Notes: generated from the letters alone by a model not told the origin. A stretch of 64,000 bases of DNA from Dendrolimus kikuchii (GCA_019925095.2 JAHHIN020000030.1:8950501-9014500); one strand, 5' to 3'; positions 19,319-29,772 are shown, counted from the stretch's first letter. Numbers and translations: made by a program.

Positions 19319-20634
19319 ATTTAGTTGTGTATGCTTGGGATTTGGGATGGTGTTGTTTGACGACACACAACTTGTATCTATATATAAAAACCAATTGCTG
19401 TTCGTTAGTCTCGCTAAAAGCTGGACTGATTTGGCTAATTTTGGTTTTGAAATATTTGTGGAAGTCCAGGGAAGGTTTAAAAGGTGAGTAAATATGAAAA
19501 AAATGCTTGGAATATAGTATAAACAACAATTTCGCTTTCCCTTAGAAACTATTCCTAACTGTCAAACGTTTGATGTTTCTTCCGGTTAAGTTTTGACCAC
19601 ATTTTTACTAAAGCTGAAACATTCTGCAATTATCATTGTTTTTTTTTATTGATTCTGATGCGGTACGAAGTTTGTCGGGTCAGTTAGTATTTAGATAAAT
19701 ATGTATATTCGTATTGTAATTTATGTAACATATTCCTTTATATATACGTATATTATATCTATTGCATACCAACCCCCATCCATACAGAGTTTCTGTCCAT
19801 CCAAAGGTTGTCTGGAAGGAATCGCTCCCAGCTATAAGACTGCCCATTCTACTTATCATTACGATTGCATTAATCAATCAATCAATAACTCTTTATTGTG
19901 CACCAATACAAAAAAAAACAACTTACAGACTAAAATTATGTCTCATTATGCACAAAGGGCAGTCTTGTCGTCGCTAAAAAGCGATCTCCAGACAACCCCA
20001 GGAATGAATTAAGAATATAATGATAATGGTGGTGTACATAACAGTCATAACACATAGTACAATTTATTAAATTCTAGTACTAAATGTAGTATATACGTAT
20101 ATTAAATAGATATATACTTAATATACATAACAAGTGAGGTGTGTAAGAATAAGCCTGAATGGCGCTCTGTTGTTCGCGCCTACCCCGCAAGGGAACTGGC
20201 GTGAAGTTACGTATGTATGTATGTACATAACATGCAAATACATATCTACAAAAATATGTAAATGTTTATAGATAAATATATATATTTAAATATCAACATA
20301 TTCCAAGGACAGGTAATTTTTTCTGATCATCATTTTAAATATTGGTAGCGATTTTGCTTGTCTGATTGCATGTATGAATTTAGTTTGTGACATTGTGTGC
20401 AATAAAGTATATTCTATTCTATTCCACAATAACAGTAAGTAGTCATCGGCAAACCTTTTGCGCGCGGCTTATATTTATTGAGGTAGTCGGAATTTTGCCT
20501 GGGGAGAATAGCACCTAGATAAAAATTAAATTCAACGTAACCTATGTAAATGCTTGCTCTCAGAATAAACTAGGGTTCTAAGTGGATACCTTAGTAAGAC
20601 AAGAATAATCGGTTTCTTTTAAAACACCTTAGTA
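19319..20634. other. Intergenic stretch with LINE 3' fragments
   Basis: 19768-19858 and 19869-20425 are two LINE 3'-end pieces in opposite orientation. They share the inverse of 'gttgtctggaaggaatcgct' / 'gacaagactgcc'. The second starts 'aactctttattgtgcacca'. At 20131-20226 is the second copy of the (TATG)n-ended tail. No intact protein is encoded. Confidence 0.45.
20131..20226 (+). repeat. LINE tail with (TATG)n end, copy 2
   Basis: This is nearly identical to 17181-17275 and again ends in a tatg run. It lies inside or beside the LINE fragments around 20 kb. Confidence 0.5.
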
Positions 20635-21239
20635 AGTAGCGATGGGTAATCCACCGAAATTTCAAAAACGTCATTAGCCGGTTAAAAATCCGTGTAGTAG
20701 CTGTTTGGATAATGCGTGAATTACTCGCTAACCGTCGGCTATTGGCTCGTTCCTATATTCTCACAAATACTTCAATTCCCTCACTATCGCTTAAAATTTG
20801 ACATTAGCTCCATACAAGTAATGTCAGAATTCAACCGATGGTAATGCAAGTAAATGAATAGTAAGATATAGGAACCGGCCATGTTCCGTAAACTGACACG
20901 TTTTCGGTTTTATTCGATAACCATTAACCAGGTGGAAAATTGATGGCGACTTCTGACTGCTAATGGCCGGTTTCTATATCTTAATATTCATTCACTTGCC
21001 TTACCATTGGTTGAATTTTGACATTACTTGTATGGAGCTTATGTCAAATTTTAAGCGGTAGTGAGGCAGATGAATGGTTGTTAAGATATCGGACCCGGTT
21101 ATAAGACGTAAACTTGTCAGTTTTCATTTTTATTCGACAAACATTAGCCAGCTAGTGAGCTGATGGATAACTAAGTCGTGGCTATTTTGCGAACAACAGC
21201 TATTTAGCTGGTTTTGCACAATAGTTACCCATCTCTACT
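20635..21239. mobile_element. Foldback MITE with nested inverted copies
   Basis: The ends agtagcgatgggtaat and, inverted, agtagagatgggtaac form a 16-bp terminal inverted repeat with two mismatches. Inside are two copies of a 137-bp segment, 20744-20880 and 20965-21100, in opposite orientation; each itself begins and ends with 'gg.c.ggttcctatat' type sequence. A related shorter element is at 41578-41828. Confidence 0.62.
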
Positions 21240-21918
21240 AATAAGCATAATGTAATTATATCGAATTAATTATGTGCTGTTAATAAAATGTATATAATAA
21301 AGTAAAAAAAAATATAATAAAGTATGAATTACCGCTGAACACTTTTTAAAGGGACTTCTCGAGTGAAATTAAAGATTTTTGGTTATTGTAATAACTGGTT
21401 TTGTTTTTTTTATCTCGACTATGTATCGAAAAATTATTATTTGTATGTTGTACAGTCAATAAAGGTTTATCATTATGGATTCTAAATCATTGGTTTTTCT
21501 TTTACCTTTCCGTGGCTATTTTGGCTAAACTGGACCCCTTATAAGTAAACACTTGAATGATAATAATAACTCCTTTCCCCTGCTCCTAGTTTTGATTATC
21601 ATTAATATTGGATAATTTCATTTCCAAAGTAGCCGTGATCACGGAAGAAACAACTGAAAAGTCGTCGAAACGCTGGAATAATAAAAAACAAATTAATTAC
21701 CCTGCTGAAAACCGTTAGAACGTAGTATTATTATATCTAAAGCTGTTACTATTTCATAAAAATCTTGTAAGAATCACGATATATATTTTCCATTTACGGG
21801 ATTTCTCCCATATCTTCCTATTTGAAATATTTAATTTTGTAGTAGGGCAATTGAAAGAATAGTAGGAAGCGGCCATTAATTTGCTTAAATAAGTATACAG
21901 CCATACTTATAATGCGAT
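21240..21918. other. Left flank of the Penelope-like remnant
   Basis: 21631-21735 contains tagccgtgatcacggaagaa, then 'ctgaaaagtcgtcgaaacgctgg' and 'ctgaaaaccgttagaacgtag', all shared with other Penelope-associated pieces in the window. The remainder is AT-rich and unassigned. Confidence 0.45.
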
Positions 21919-22859
21919 TCAAATGAGAATATGATCGACTTCTTGAGGTCTGGCAGGTGGTTTTTGCTGGGTTTGGGTCTTAATAGTTTTGATAATTGGA
22001 TCCCAAACAGGTGGTACTTGCCAACCATCTTCTCTATTGAAATTTGGGTGTTTTTTGATTTCAATAGCCTCACGCATCATTCTAGGTATGAAACGATTCT
22101 CTTTCGCGAGGATTTGTGGGTTATCGAATCTGATGTAGTGGTTGGGTTTATCCAGCGTGTGTTCACTGATCGCAGACTTCGTAGACCTTGTGTGTTTCAT
22201 GTCAGCAATGTGTTCTTTTACTCGTGTTTTTATGCTCCTCTTTGTTTGCCCAATGTATGACAATCCACACTCACAATCAAGCTTGTAAACCCCTGCATCC
22301 TGAAGTGGGATGGTTTGGGGCCTTTGTGACGTTGGTGTGGAGTCTTCAGCTGATTGCGTTGTAGAACTCGCTTGACATGCTGAAGCTCTCCAGCTATGTG
22401 GTTCTCGTCACAAATTTTCCGTGCTCTCTGAAACAAAGATTTGCCCACGGTAGCTAACTGACTAGGATGGTGGTGAGACGAACCATTAAGGTATTTATCT
22501 GTATGGGTAGGTTTCCTATACACCGTATGACCAAGAGTATTGTCAGGGTTCCTTAGGATGAGCACATCCAGAAAAGCTAATTTATTATTTGCCTCTAGTT
22601 CCATAGTAAATTTAATATTACTGCTAATGGAATTGAGATGATCTAGAAATGCAGAGACTTTATCGTTTGGGAGGACGGCAAAAGTATCGTCTACGTACCT
22701 TTTATACATCTTCGGCTTAGCCGGAGCGGTATCCAGTGCCTTCTGCTCGAAGTCTTCCATAAAAATGTCAGCTACGACAGGAGACACCGGTGAGCCCATG
22801 GCTACACCGTTGATTTGGTCGTAGAAGCCATAGTCCCACACGAACCACACCAAAATCAA
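21919..22859 (-). pseudogene. Penelope-like retroelement: RT plus GIY-YIG endonuclease remnant
   Basis: Two minus-strand frames join to one protein. The upstream part (22230-22859) holds reverse transcriptase motifs INGVAMGSPVSPVVADIFME and YVDDTF, plus LAFLDVLI. The downstream part (21919-22263, extended rightward to about 22300) begins GVYKLDCECGLSYIGQTKRS, a GIY-YIG endonuclease core. This RT plus GIY-YIG order is diagnostic of Penelope-like elements, which copy RNA at a nicked target. A frameshift near 22320 separates the parts, and the N-terminal half of the RT is missing at 22860. There the frame abuts an inverted terminal segment (22861-22945). It is a non-functional copy. Confidence 0.85.
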
Positions 22860-22860
22860 A

Positions 22861-22945
22861 TAAAATTACCGCGCTTAAAACCGTTAAAACGTAGTTTTAT
22901 TATGTATACAAGTCGCGAAAACTTAAGAAAATATTATGTTAACCT
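22861..22945. repeat. Penelope-associated terminal segment
   Basis: The block 'attaccgcgcttaaaaccgttaaaacgtag...tgtatacaagtcgcgaaaacttaagaaaatatta' matches both arms of the inverted repeat at 19195-19318 and the fragment at 29487-29541. It directly borders the truncated RT frame. Confidence 0.6.
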
Positions 22946-23275
22946 TTTTATTTAAATTTAATGTAAGACTATTTATTATTGATATGCAAATAAGTTTTTT
23001 GCAAACCATACTTTTCAAGTGACACTTGACAGTTAGAGGTTATTGACATGCCTATTCTTATTTGGATCGCACTGTACCTACTTGTTTTTGCTGTTTGCTG
23101 ATGAAGCCGCTTGAATAGTGCTGAATTGAATACATACATTATATAAGTACTTTGTATCAAGTATCAATGAATATTAAAGTATCCATGAAGAAATTTAATA
23201 AATCATAATTCAGCTGCAATGTTATGGAAATTGATTGTAATAAAATACATAACAATAAAAAATATTATTTTATGT
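22946..23275. other. AT-rich stretch before the BEL/Pao element
   Basis: Nothing is recognised here. Confidence 0.35.
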
Positions 23276-23309
23276 AACATTTGCGCGCGGTGTTACGCGC
23301 GCAAATGTT
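23276..23309. repeat. 13-bp inverted repeat at the left end of the LTR element
   Basis: The arms AACATTTGCGCGC and GCGCGCAAATGTT are perfect inverses around 8 bp (GGTGTTAC). The repeat abuts the block shared with the 3' LTR, so it may mark the LTR start (TGTTACGCG) or a local inversion. Confidence 0.7.
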
Positions 23310-23585
23310 GATCAGTCTGAATCGACCCGTCGTAAAGACATTCACGCATCGCGCGCGCATTTGAGATATCCACCCAATTGCAATACTAATCGGGTTCCAA
23401 GAGCTTGGTGATAAGTGGCAAGTGAATCTAGTTGTGAAGCGGGAGATATATAACAAGAGAACACGCACTGCTGCTCCTGTATCGCAGACGCTCCGGTTAC
23501 TCAGCTCATATTATTACGGGTGAGTCCATTTATCTCCATTCCCTCTTACCCTTGCACCCTTGAAATCTGGCAATCGGCCAGATCA
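23310..23585 (+). repeat. 5' LTR (minimum extent)
   Basis: This is the region shared with 28779-28871, including the 180-bp internal part unique to this copy. 'gggagatatataacaagag' near 23441 is a candidate TATA region. The true start may lie at the TGTTACGCG of 23291. Confidence 0.6.
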
Positions 23586-24175
23586 TATGGTCTTTCGAAC
23601 CGAATATTCCAACTGGCGACCTATTTATACAGTCTGCAACAACCGTATTTTGCCATTTTATGGTTAATTCAAACCAAATTGTAAATTTTCGCATACCTAA
23701 AAAGTTAAATAAACAATCATTATCAATCTGCCCATTTACCCGTTTTCTGCCCTTGTTTTTTCTTTTTTGTTTTCTTATAAACATATTACTTCTGCCCTTA
23801 TATATTTGAATACCCATTCCACATTCCTCAGATAATTACGCAAATTGCTACACGATAACTATTTTTTGGTACGTAGGTAGGTTAATATAACCTCGAGTAC
23901 GTATTCTGTACTTTATTCAGCACACCTATTCTCGAATACTTGCACTAAACGTGATATCGGATCGATATAATAATATTGAATATTATATTCGTTTCACTCG
24001 GTGTGGTTAGCTTGCCGTGCAACTTTTATAGCTTATATATAGCTTCGTGTTTATTAAGACTCAGCGCACACGACAGTTTGATATATATTTTTTTTCCTAA
24101 TCATTTTTATTTATTTCGTATTTCTTACGTTTCTCTGGCTGCTTTCTTGCGTGTTCTTTATTAGCATTAGTAAAA

Positions 24176-24179
<4 letters not shown>

Positions 24180-24224
<45 letters not shown>
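24180..24224 (+). repeat. T45 homopolymer in the BEL leader
   Basis: Eight A are followed by 45 T, about 40 bases before the gag ATG. A tract this long is unusual in a retrotransposon leader. Confidence 0.9.
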
Positions 24225-24266
24225 CTCGTTTGCCTTTCCTTTTCTTATTGTGCACTTCTCATCGTC

Positions 24267-25751
24267 ATGCCTACCAAATCGCAATCTGCCATCTTTATGC
24301 AAACCCATAAGTACATAACTTTCCTATTAGAGATAGCTAACCTTATATTAAAAGGAGACAAAAAGTATAGTGTAAACGATTTCATAGGGCGCTTTACAAA
24401 ATTGGACGATATAAAGGGCAAGTTGGATACAGTATATTATGAGATCTTGGACTCTAAAGACCTTGACGACAAAGTGGAAAAATGGTACTTTGACTACTAC
24501 ACCTCGGCTATAGAAGCATATGAAAAAATTTTGGTGGCAAACATCACCATCAGCTCAAGCATCAAACCAAGCTCGCCCACATTCTCCACGTCTACTGTTC
24601 TGCCCAAAATAGATCTACCCAAATTTTCTTCCAAGCTTGAGGATTGGCCATCTTTCATAACTATTTTCAAAAGCCTTACGGACACTGCCGGTAATTTGTC
24701 AGGTGCAGTTAAATTACACTATTTATTTTCTTGCCTCTCCGGAGAAGCTCTCAGTATGGTATCACACCTCAAGGTTACCGATGAGAACTACGATGTAGCG
24801 ATGACAACACTTGCCAATCGCTACGAAAATCGCCGAGTTCTCATTGATAGGTTTATAGATATGATACTAGAGTTACCCCACATCACCACCCGCTCACAAA
24901 TCAGACAGTTATTTTTAGCCCCTCTTATTTCAACCCAATCGGCGCTTAAAAACCTAAACTTACCACTACATGACTCAGACTACGTCCTAGTGTCAATAGT
25001 AGTGCGGAAGTTAAAGGGCGAGCTTCGCACATTATTTGAACGAACGCATGGGTCTTCAGACACTCTGCCCACCTTAAAGGATGTAATCACATTCTTAGAA
25101 GACCATGCACGTTGCACAGAAACTGAGACATATAACCCACCCCCCCCTCCCCTCAGCCCGACATACAGACAAACTGAACGTGCTTCTCCCTCAGCACGGT
25201 ACCAACCACGCGCTTCTGCACCCAGACCAGAAATTCGGCACGTTCGTTTTCAGCCCACTACTTCCGTCCGCCCACCTTTAACGCGCCCTGCATATCCTCT
25301 ACAAAGTCAAGCGTACCCTGTACAGTACGCTCAAGGATACCCACAGTCTACACAATATTTCGAGCCCATAGCACAAGATTCCGCCCACCCACCAGCACCG
25401 ACCAATAATTATTACTGCCCTTGGTGTCACGTTAGAGGACACAGGTTGCTGAACTGCGGTGAATACCTAAGACAGCCTACGCAAGGGCGCTGGGATTTTA
25501 TCCAAGCTCATGAACGGTGCCGTAAGTGTCTAGGACCCCATTACTCTGACGAGTGCAGATCCACAGGACGGTGTAGAGAATGTGATAGCGAGAAACACCA
25601 TACCACCTTACATCGCAGTGGCTTTGAATCACCCACATATGACAATTCTCACCTCTTGCCCCCACAACTAAGAGGACAAGAACACACCCGCCCAACCACG
25701 GAATCAAGAAACTCTTCTCGTCGTAATTCACCTATTAATTCACAACAATGA
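24267..25751 (+). CDS. BEL/Pao Gag-like protein
   Basis: The 494-residue product forms the particle that packages the element RNA. Residues about 110-290 resemble the Gag core of BEL/Pao elements (LPKIDLPKFSSKLEDWPSFI, then LHYLFSCLSGEAL). A Pro-rich linker follows. The C-terminus has Cys/His clusters that look like zinc knuckles: CPWCHVRGHRLLNC, CRKCLGPHYSDEC and CRECDSEKHHTTLH. The stop is TGA (25749-25751). The same frame then continues open for nearly 3 kb as pol, so this may be the N-terminal part of one Gag-Pol polyprotein. Confidence 0.82.
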   Translation: MPTKSQSAIFMQTHKYITFLLEIANLILKGDKKYSVNDFIGRFTKLDDIKGKLDTVYYEILDSKDLDDKVEKWYFDYYTSAIEAYEKILVANITISSSIKPSSPTFSTSTVLPKIDLPKFSSKLEDWPSFITIFKSLTDTAGNLSGAVKLHYLFSCLSGEALSMVSHLKVTDENYDVAMTTLANRYENRRVLIDRFIDMILELPHITTRSQIRQLFLAPLISTQSALKNLNLPLHDSDYVLVSIVVRKLKGELRTLFERTHGSSDTLPTLKDVITFLEDHARCTETETYNPPPPPLSPTYRQTERASPSARYQPRASAPRPEIRHVRFQPTTSVRPPLTRPAYPLQSQAYPVQYAQGYPQSTQYFEPIAQDSAHPPAPTNNYYCPWCHVRGHRLLNCGEYLRQPTQGRWDFIQAHERCRKCLGPHYSDECRSTGRCRECDSEKHHTTLHRSGFESPTYDNSHLLPPQLRGQEHTRPTTESRNSSRRNSPINSQQ

Positions 25752-28661
25752 CTACCTGCTACTCACTTACACAATACTACACTACACCCACCCATACCAT
25801 CGCTACAATATACACCATCCACTACATCACGTAAACAAAATAAATCCCAGTTTCATACTCAGCACTATGATAATAAAGTTTATCATAATAATCACTTGCC
25901 CGGCAGCCCTGTTACTTCCTCTGATAAAGCTAACCAAAATGACAGTCATATTTCAGCACATACTCAGCACATTACAGTACACGATCCACCAGTTTTATTA
26001 CCCACTGTGTCCCTAGAACTAGCAGACAACGCTGGAGTATTTCATAAGGCAAGAGCATTATTAGACAGCGGTTCCATGCTAACCTTGTTAACTAAAACTA
26101 TGACACAAAAATTACGTTTGCCTGTCGAGCACACAGAACTAAAAATTACAGGAGTCGGTAATCAACAGACTCAAAACTCTAGTTCTTCAACTACCATCAC
26201 ATTCCGCCCTATTCACACCGAAGTCCCAGTAATTAGCGCAAAGGCATACATTCTACCAGATTTGACAGGTCTTTTACCATTAACAATGTTACCTGACGTT
26301 GTTCCACTCCTCGACTCGACACAGCTTCCCCTAGCAGACTCGTCTTATCGTTTTCCAGCCGCTATTGACTTGATTTTAGGTTCTGATGTATATATCGACT
26401 TCATGAAGGAATACATTGACATGGGCCACATGGCTCTTTGTCACCCCAGCACATTCAAAGGAAAAGACCATTTTTACGTCCCGCATCATGGCATCTTCAA
26501 AGCCAACTCTGAAAAACTTCGCACGGTTTTTGATGGCAGCTGTAAGAGCTCTAATGGTGTCAGTCTTAATGACTGTCTGCACACTGGCCCACCGCTCCAA
26601 CGTGATATTACTGACATCATTCTAAATTTTCGTACTCACAAAGTGGTCTTTAGTACAGACATCCAGATGATGTTTAGAAATATACTAGTTCACCCAGACC
26701 ACAGACGGTTCCAACTCATTCTATGGCGCTCTTCTCCAGATCAACCTCTGCTCACTTACGCCCTGTCCACTGTCACGTATGGCCTACGACCCAGCCCCTT
26801 CCTCGCCAATCGATCTATTATACAGCTGGTCACTGATGAAGGTCACCGTTTTCCCCAGGCTGCACAGGTTCTTACGCACTCCATATTCGTGGATGACATT
26901 CTGACTGGGCATGATTCAGTTGACAAGGCAATAGCTCTGCAGACTGAACTCATTGAGTTACTAGCCCTAGGGGGATTTCATTTGCGAAAGTGGACCTCAA
27001 ATTCTCGTCAGCTTTTAGAACGCTTCCCGGATGATCAATGTGACATACCTAAGGATTTTGATGTTGTACCCGACTCCAATGCAATCAAGGTACTTGGTAT
27101 GCAATGGATACCCCAAACGGACGAATTTACATATCACATTTCGGTACCTACACTGGAAAAATTTACCAAAAGGTCAATACTCAGTACCATCGCTCGTTTA
27201 TACGATCCTAGTGGATGGATCAGCCCAGTTATTTTCCGCGCAAAACTGCTCATTCAGCACCTATGGACTCTAAAGTTAGACTGGGATGAATCGGCTCCCA
27301 ATGATGTCACATTTCAATTTCAGCACATTTTTGAAGACTTACCTCTACTCTCTGCTCTTCGACTCCCCAGAACAATTTGCACCAGCAAAGATTCCACCTA
27401 CACCCTACACGGTTTTGCCGATGCATCCGAATCCGGATATGCAGCCGCAGTCTATCTTCATGAAACGAATATCACGGGTCAGGTACACGTCAGACTACTT
27501 GTTACTAAATCCAAGGTAGCCCCCATTAAAACCCGACAGACTATACCAAAGCTGGAACTTTCAGCTGCACACCTCACTTCGCTGCTCATTTCTCGCGTCT
27601 CTGTTCAACTTTCTGCCCACATTACCATTCAGCAACACTTTTGTTGGTCAGACAGTACTATCGTACTCGCCTGGCTTAAAACTCCTTCTCAATCCCTACA
27701 GGTCTTTGAGGCCAATCGAGCCTCTGCCATTGCAGCCAATCCATGTAACCCTACTTGGAGCCATGTACCCCCAGCTCTTAACCCTGCCGACTGTGCTAGC
27801 AGGGGAATATCAGCACAGGAACTCTTAGCCTATGACCTATGGTGGTCGCCTACTTGGCTCAAGGCCCCACCTGATACCTGGCCCACGATGGACGCCTTTT
27901 TTGCGGCACTGCAAAGGTTCGTTAGTCGGCGCGGAATCCCTACCCTAATTCGCTCTGATTGCGGTACAAACTATGTCGGCGCAAGAAATCAGCTCATAGA
28001 AGTACAAAACTTCTTAAAGGCCAATGATGATAGAATTACGCACAAGCTAGCCACACAGCAGATCACATGGTTGCTCAATCCGCCCTCAGCTCCTTCTTTT
28101 GGCGGTCTGCACGAGGCAGCCGTGAAATCTACTAAGCAATTACTCTATCGCGTATTAGGTGAGCAGCATCTGACCTTTGAAGAATTTTCTACACTCTTAG
28201 CCCGTATTGAGGCCGTTCTCAACTCTCGACCACTCTGCCCTCTGTCTTCAGACCCTACAGACTTCGAAGTCCTAACCGCTGGTCATTTCCTTATAGGTCG
28301 CCCACTTACCGCATTACCCGAACATTCCCATGAATCCTCTCCTCCATCAACCCTACGACGTTTTCGCTTAGTGCAAGCGTTGGCTCAGCGATTTTGGACC
28401 TTGTGGTCGAAATCCTACCTGCACACTCTCCAATCCCGATCTAAATGGACTACGGAAACCAGTCGACCCAAGATTGGTGAGCTGGTACTCATAAAGGAGG
28501 ATAATCTTCCCAGACTCCAGTGGAAGATGGGAAGAATAAAGAAGATTCTGCCCGGAAAGGATGACGTCGTCCGAGTCGTAGAACTCAGCACCAAGGATGG
28601 CAGCTTAACGAGACCAGTCACAAAGATTGCTCGTCTTCCCCCCGACGACAACAGCACTTAG
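25752..28661 (+). CDS. BEL/Pao Pol: protease, RT, RNase H, partial integrase
   Basis: The pol region lies in the gag frame directly after its TGA; no ATG is needed or obvious. In order it shows an aspartic protease (ARALLDSGSMLTLL), RT (LRTVFDGSCKSSNGVSLND, STDIQMMFRNI, SIFVDDIL, where F replaces the usual Y of YVDD), the A17-type region (LGMQWIPQTDEF), RNase H (LHGFADASESGYAAAVYLH), integrase (RRGIPTLIRSDCGTNYVGA) and a C-terminal DUF5641-like domain (IGELVLIKEDNLPRLQWKMG). Two parts are missing without loss of frame. About 100 or more residues are absent between ILGSDVY and FMKEYIDMGHM. The integrase zinc domain and first catalytic Asp are absent between WSPTWLKAPP and FFAALQRFVSRRG. The integrase should be inactive. 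Confidence 0.82.
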   Translation, partial: LPATHLHNTTLHPPIPSLQYTPSTTSRKQNKSQFHTQHYDNKVYHNNHLPGSPVTSSDKANQNDSHISAHTQHITVHDPPVLLPTVSLELADNAGVFHKARALLDSGSMLTLLTKTMTQKLRLPVEHTELKITGVGNQQTQNSSSSTTITFRPIHTEVPVISAKAYILPDLTGLLPLTMLPDVVPLLDSTQLPLADSSYRFPAAIDLILGSDVYIDFMKEYIDMGHMALCHPSTFKGKDHFYVPHHGIFKANSEKLRTVFDGSCKSSNGVSLNDCLHTGPPLQRDITDIILNFRTHKVVFSTDIQMMFRNILVHPDHRRFQLILWRSSPDQPLLTYALSTVTYGLRPSPFLANRSIIQLVTDEGHRFPQAAQVLTHSIFVDDILTGHDSVDKAIALQTELIELLALGGFHLRKWTSNSRQLLERFPDDQCDIPKDFDVVPDSNAIKVLGMQWIPQTDEFTYHISVPTLEKFTKRSILSTIARLYDPSGWISPVIFRAKLLIQHLWTLKLDWDESAPNDVTFQFQHIFEDLPLLSALRLPRTICTSKDSTYTLHGFADASESGYAAAVYLHETNITGQVHVRLLVTKSKVAPIKTRQTIPKLELSAAHLTSLLISRVSVQLSAHITIQQHFCWSDSTIVLAWLKTPSQSLQVFEANRASAIAANPCNPTWSHVPPALNPADCASRGISAQELLAYDLWWSPTWLKAPPDTWPTMDAFFAALQRFVSRRGIPTLIRSDCGTNYVGARNQLIEVQNFLKANDDRITHKLATQQITWLLNPPSAPSFGGLHEAAVKSTKQLLYRVLGEQHLTFEEFSTLLARIEAVLNSRPLCPLSSDPTDFEVLTAGHFLIGRPLTALPEHSHESSPPSTLRRFRLVQALAQRFWTLWSKSYLHTLQSRSKWTTETSRPKIGELVLIKEDNLPRLQWKMGRIKKILPGKDDVVRVVELSTKDGSLTRPVTKIARLPPDDNST

Positions 28662-28778
28662 TCAGCACTATAAATGGGAGCCGTCACCTTTTCCCCGGGC
28701 CCCAGGATGTTCACGCCACCGCGTAACGAACGATGATTCCCCGAAAAAGTAATTTACCCCGCACTTCCGCGTCTCAAC

Positions 28779-28871
28779 GATCAGTCTGAATCGACCCGTC
28801 GTAAAGACATTCACGCATTCTCCATTCCCTCTTACCCTTGCACCCTTGAAATCTGGCAATCGGCCAGATCA
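28779..28871 (+). repeat. 3' LTR, internally deleted
   Basis: It shares both ends of the 5' LTR block but joins 'attcacgcat' directly to 'tctccattccctcttaccc', omitting about 180 bp. Confidence 0.65.
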
Positions 28872-29715
28872 ATCTCTATGTATAAAAATATCCCTCCAAG
28901 AGTCCATAATTGACGGTAACCACTTAGCATCAAGTGGGCCACAGGGCTAGATAAATTATTGTTGTGGCCCGTTATAGCGCGGCAAGAGCATTCGTGCGCG
29001 GGACCTCGCATTTCCTCTGTCCTTTCAGGCCGCGCGGAAAGTACAAGACGTGAGAGTCTTCGTGTCACCCCTTTGGCCCCCTTCCACCCCCGGCGCTCGG
29101 CTCGCATATCGCGGCCTCCCGCCAAATTAGTAGTAGACTATGAAACCTCGTAAGGAATGTTCATGTAGTGAGCACACGCGTTGGCCTGCGCGCCACGCGT
29201 TTCTATAATAACCGTTTTGTTATTTAAGTATGTGAAAGCGTATCTAATAATGTATGTCACCTTATCAATAAATCAATTAATTTAGTTCCAAACAAGACTT
29301 TATTATTATCAGTACCCGCTATACCGTGGATCTTATCTAGGTAACACGTCTATGTGGATGGCTGCAGGTGATCGAACGCGATTGGCTGATTTTTTAAAAT
29401 GTTTAAACCTTAGATCATTAATCTATAGATGGAACCTACGTCAACTTGTGTATTTTTCGAGTGAATAATGATTACCTTTAAGGATAATATTTTCTTAAGT
29501 TTTCGCGACTTGTATACATAATAAAACTACGTTTTATTATACCTTTAAGGATTTTTTCATCGTATTTTAACTTGGCTACTGTACTATTACTCATTCAGAG
29601 TAGCCGTTGTATATTTTATTACCCATACCAGAAGTGTAATTTGCTTGGGGAATTACAATGTGTGTGTTTGTCCGCCGGTGTTACACTTTAGGAGCTGTTT
29701 TATGTTATTTTATAG
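28872..29715. other. Unassigned stretch with a possible solo LTR and a Penelope fragment
   Basis: 28960-29150 is GC-rich and unidentified. 29159-29323 starts TGTTCATGTAGTGAG, holds AATAAA-type signals ('atcaataaatcaatt') and ends near 'attattatca', so it may be a solo LTR, but no flanking duplication is evident. 29487-29541 is a Penelope-associated terminal segment. Confidence 0.3.
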
Positions 29716-29754
29716 TAGCTGCAGTTTCAAATAAAGAATATCATGAAGACAGAT

Positions 29755-29772
29755 TCTCATATAAACGAGCAT
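29755..29772. repeat. Left target-site duplication of R1-type element A
   Basis: tctcatataaacgagcat, identical to 36310-36327. Confidence 0.9.

Larger units (their letters stand above)
23310..28871 (+). mobile_element. BEL/Pao LTR retrotransposon
   Basis: The shared sequences 'gatcagtctgaatcgacccg...' and '...aatctggcaatcggccagatca' occur at 23310-23585 and again at 28779-28871, and bracket a gag-pol region in BEL/Pao order. The right-hand copy lacks about 180 bp present in the left (roughly 23350-23529). The full outer limits of the LTRs are uncertain. Deletions in pol and in the 3' LTR mean this copy is unlikely to move by itself. Confidence 0.8.

Noticed and set aside
29159..29323. Solo LTR as a confident feature
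   Set aside because: TG start, AATAAA and CA end fit, but there is no target duplication or second copy in the window.
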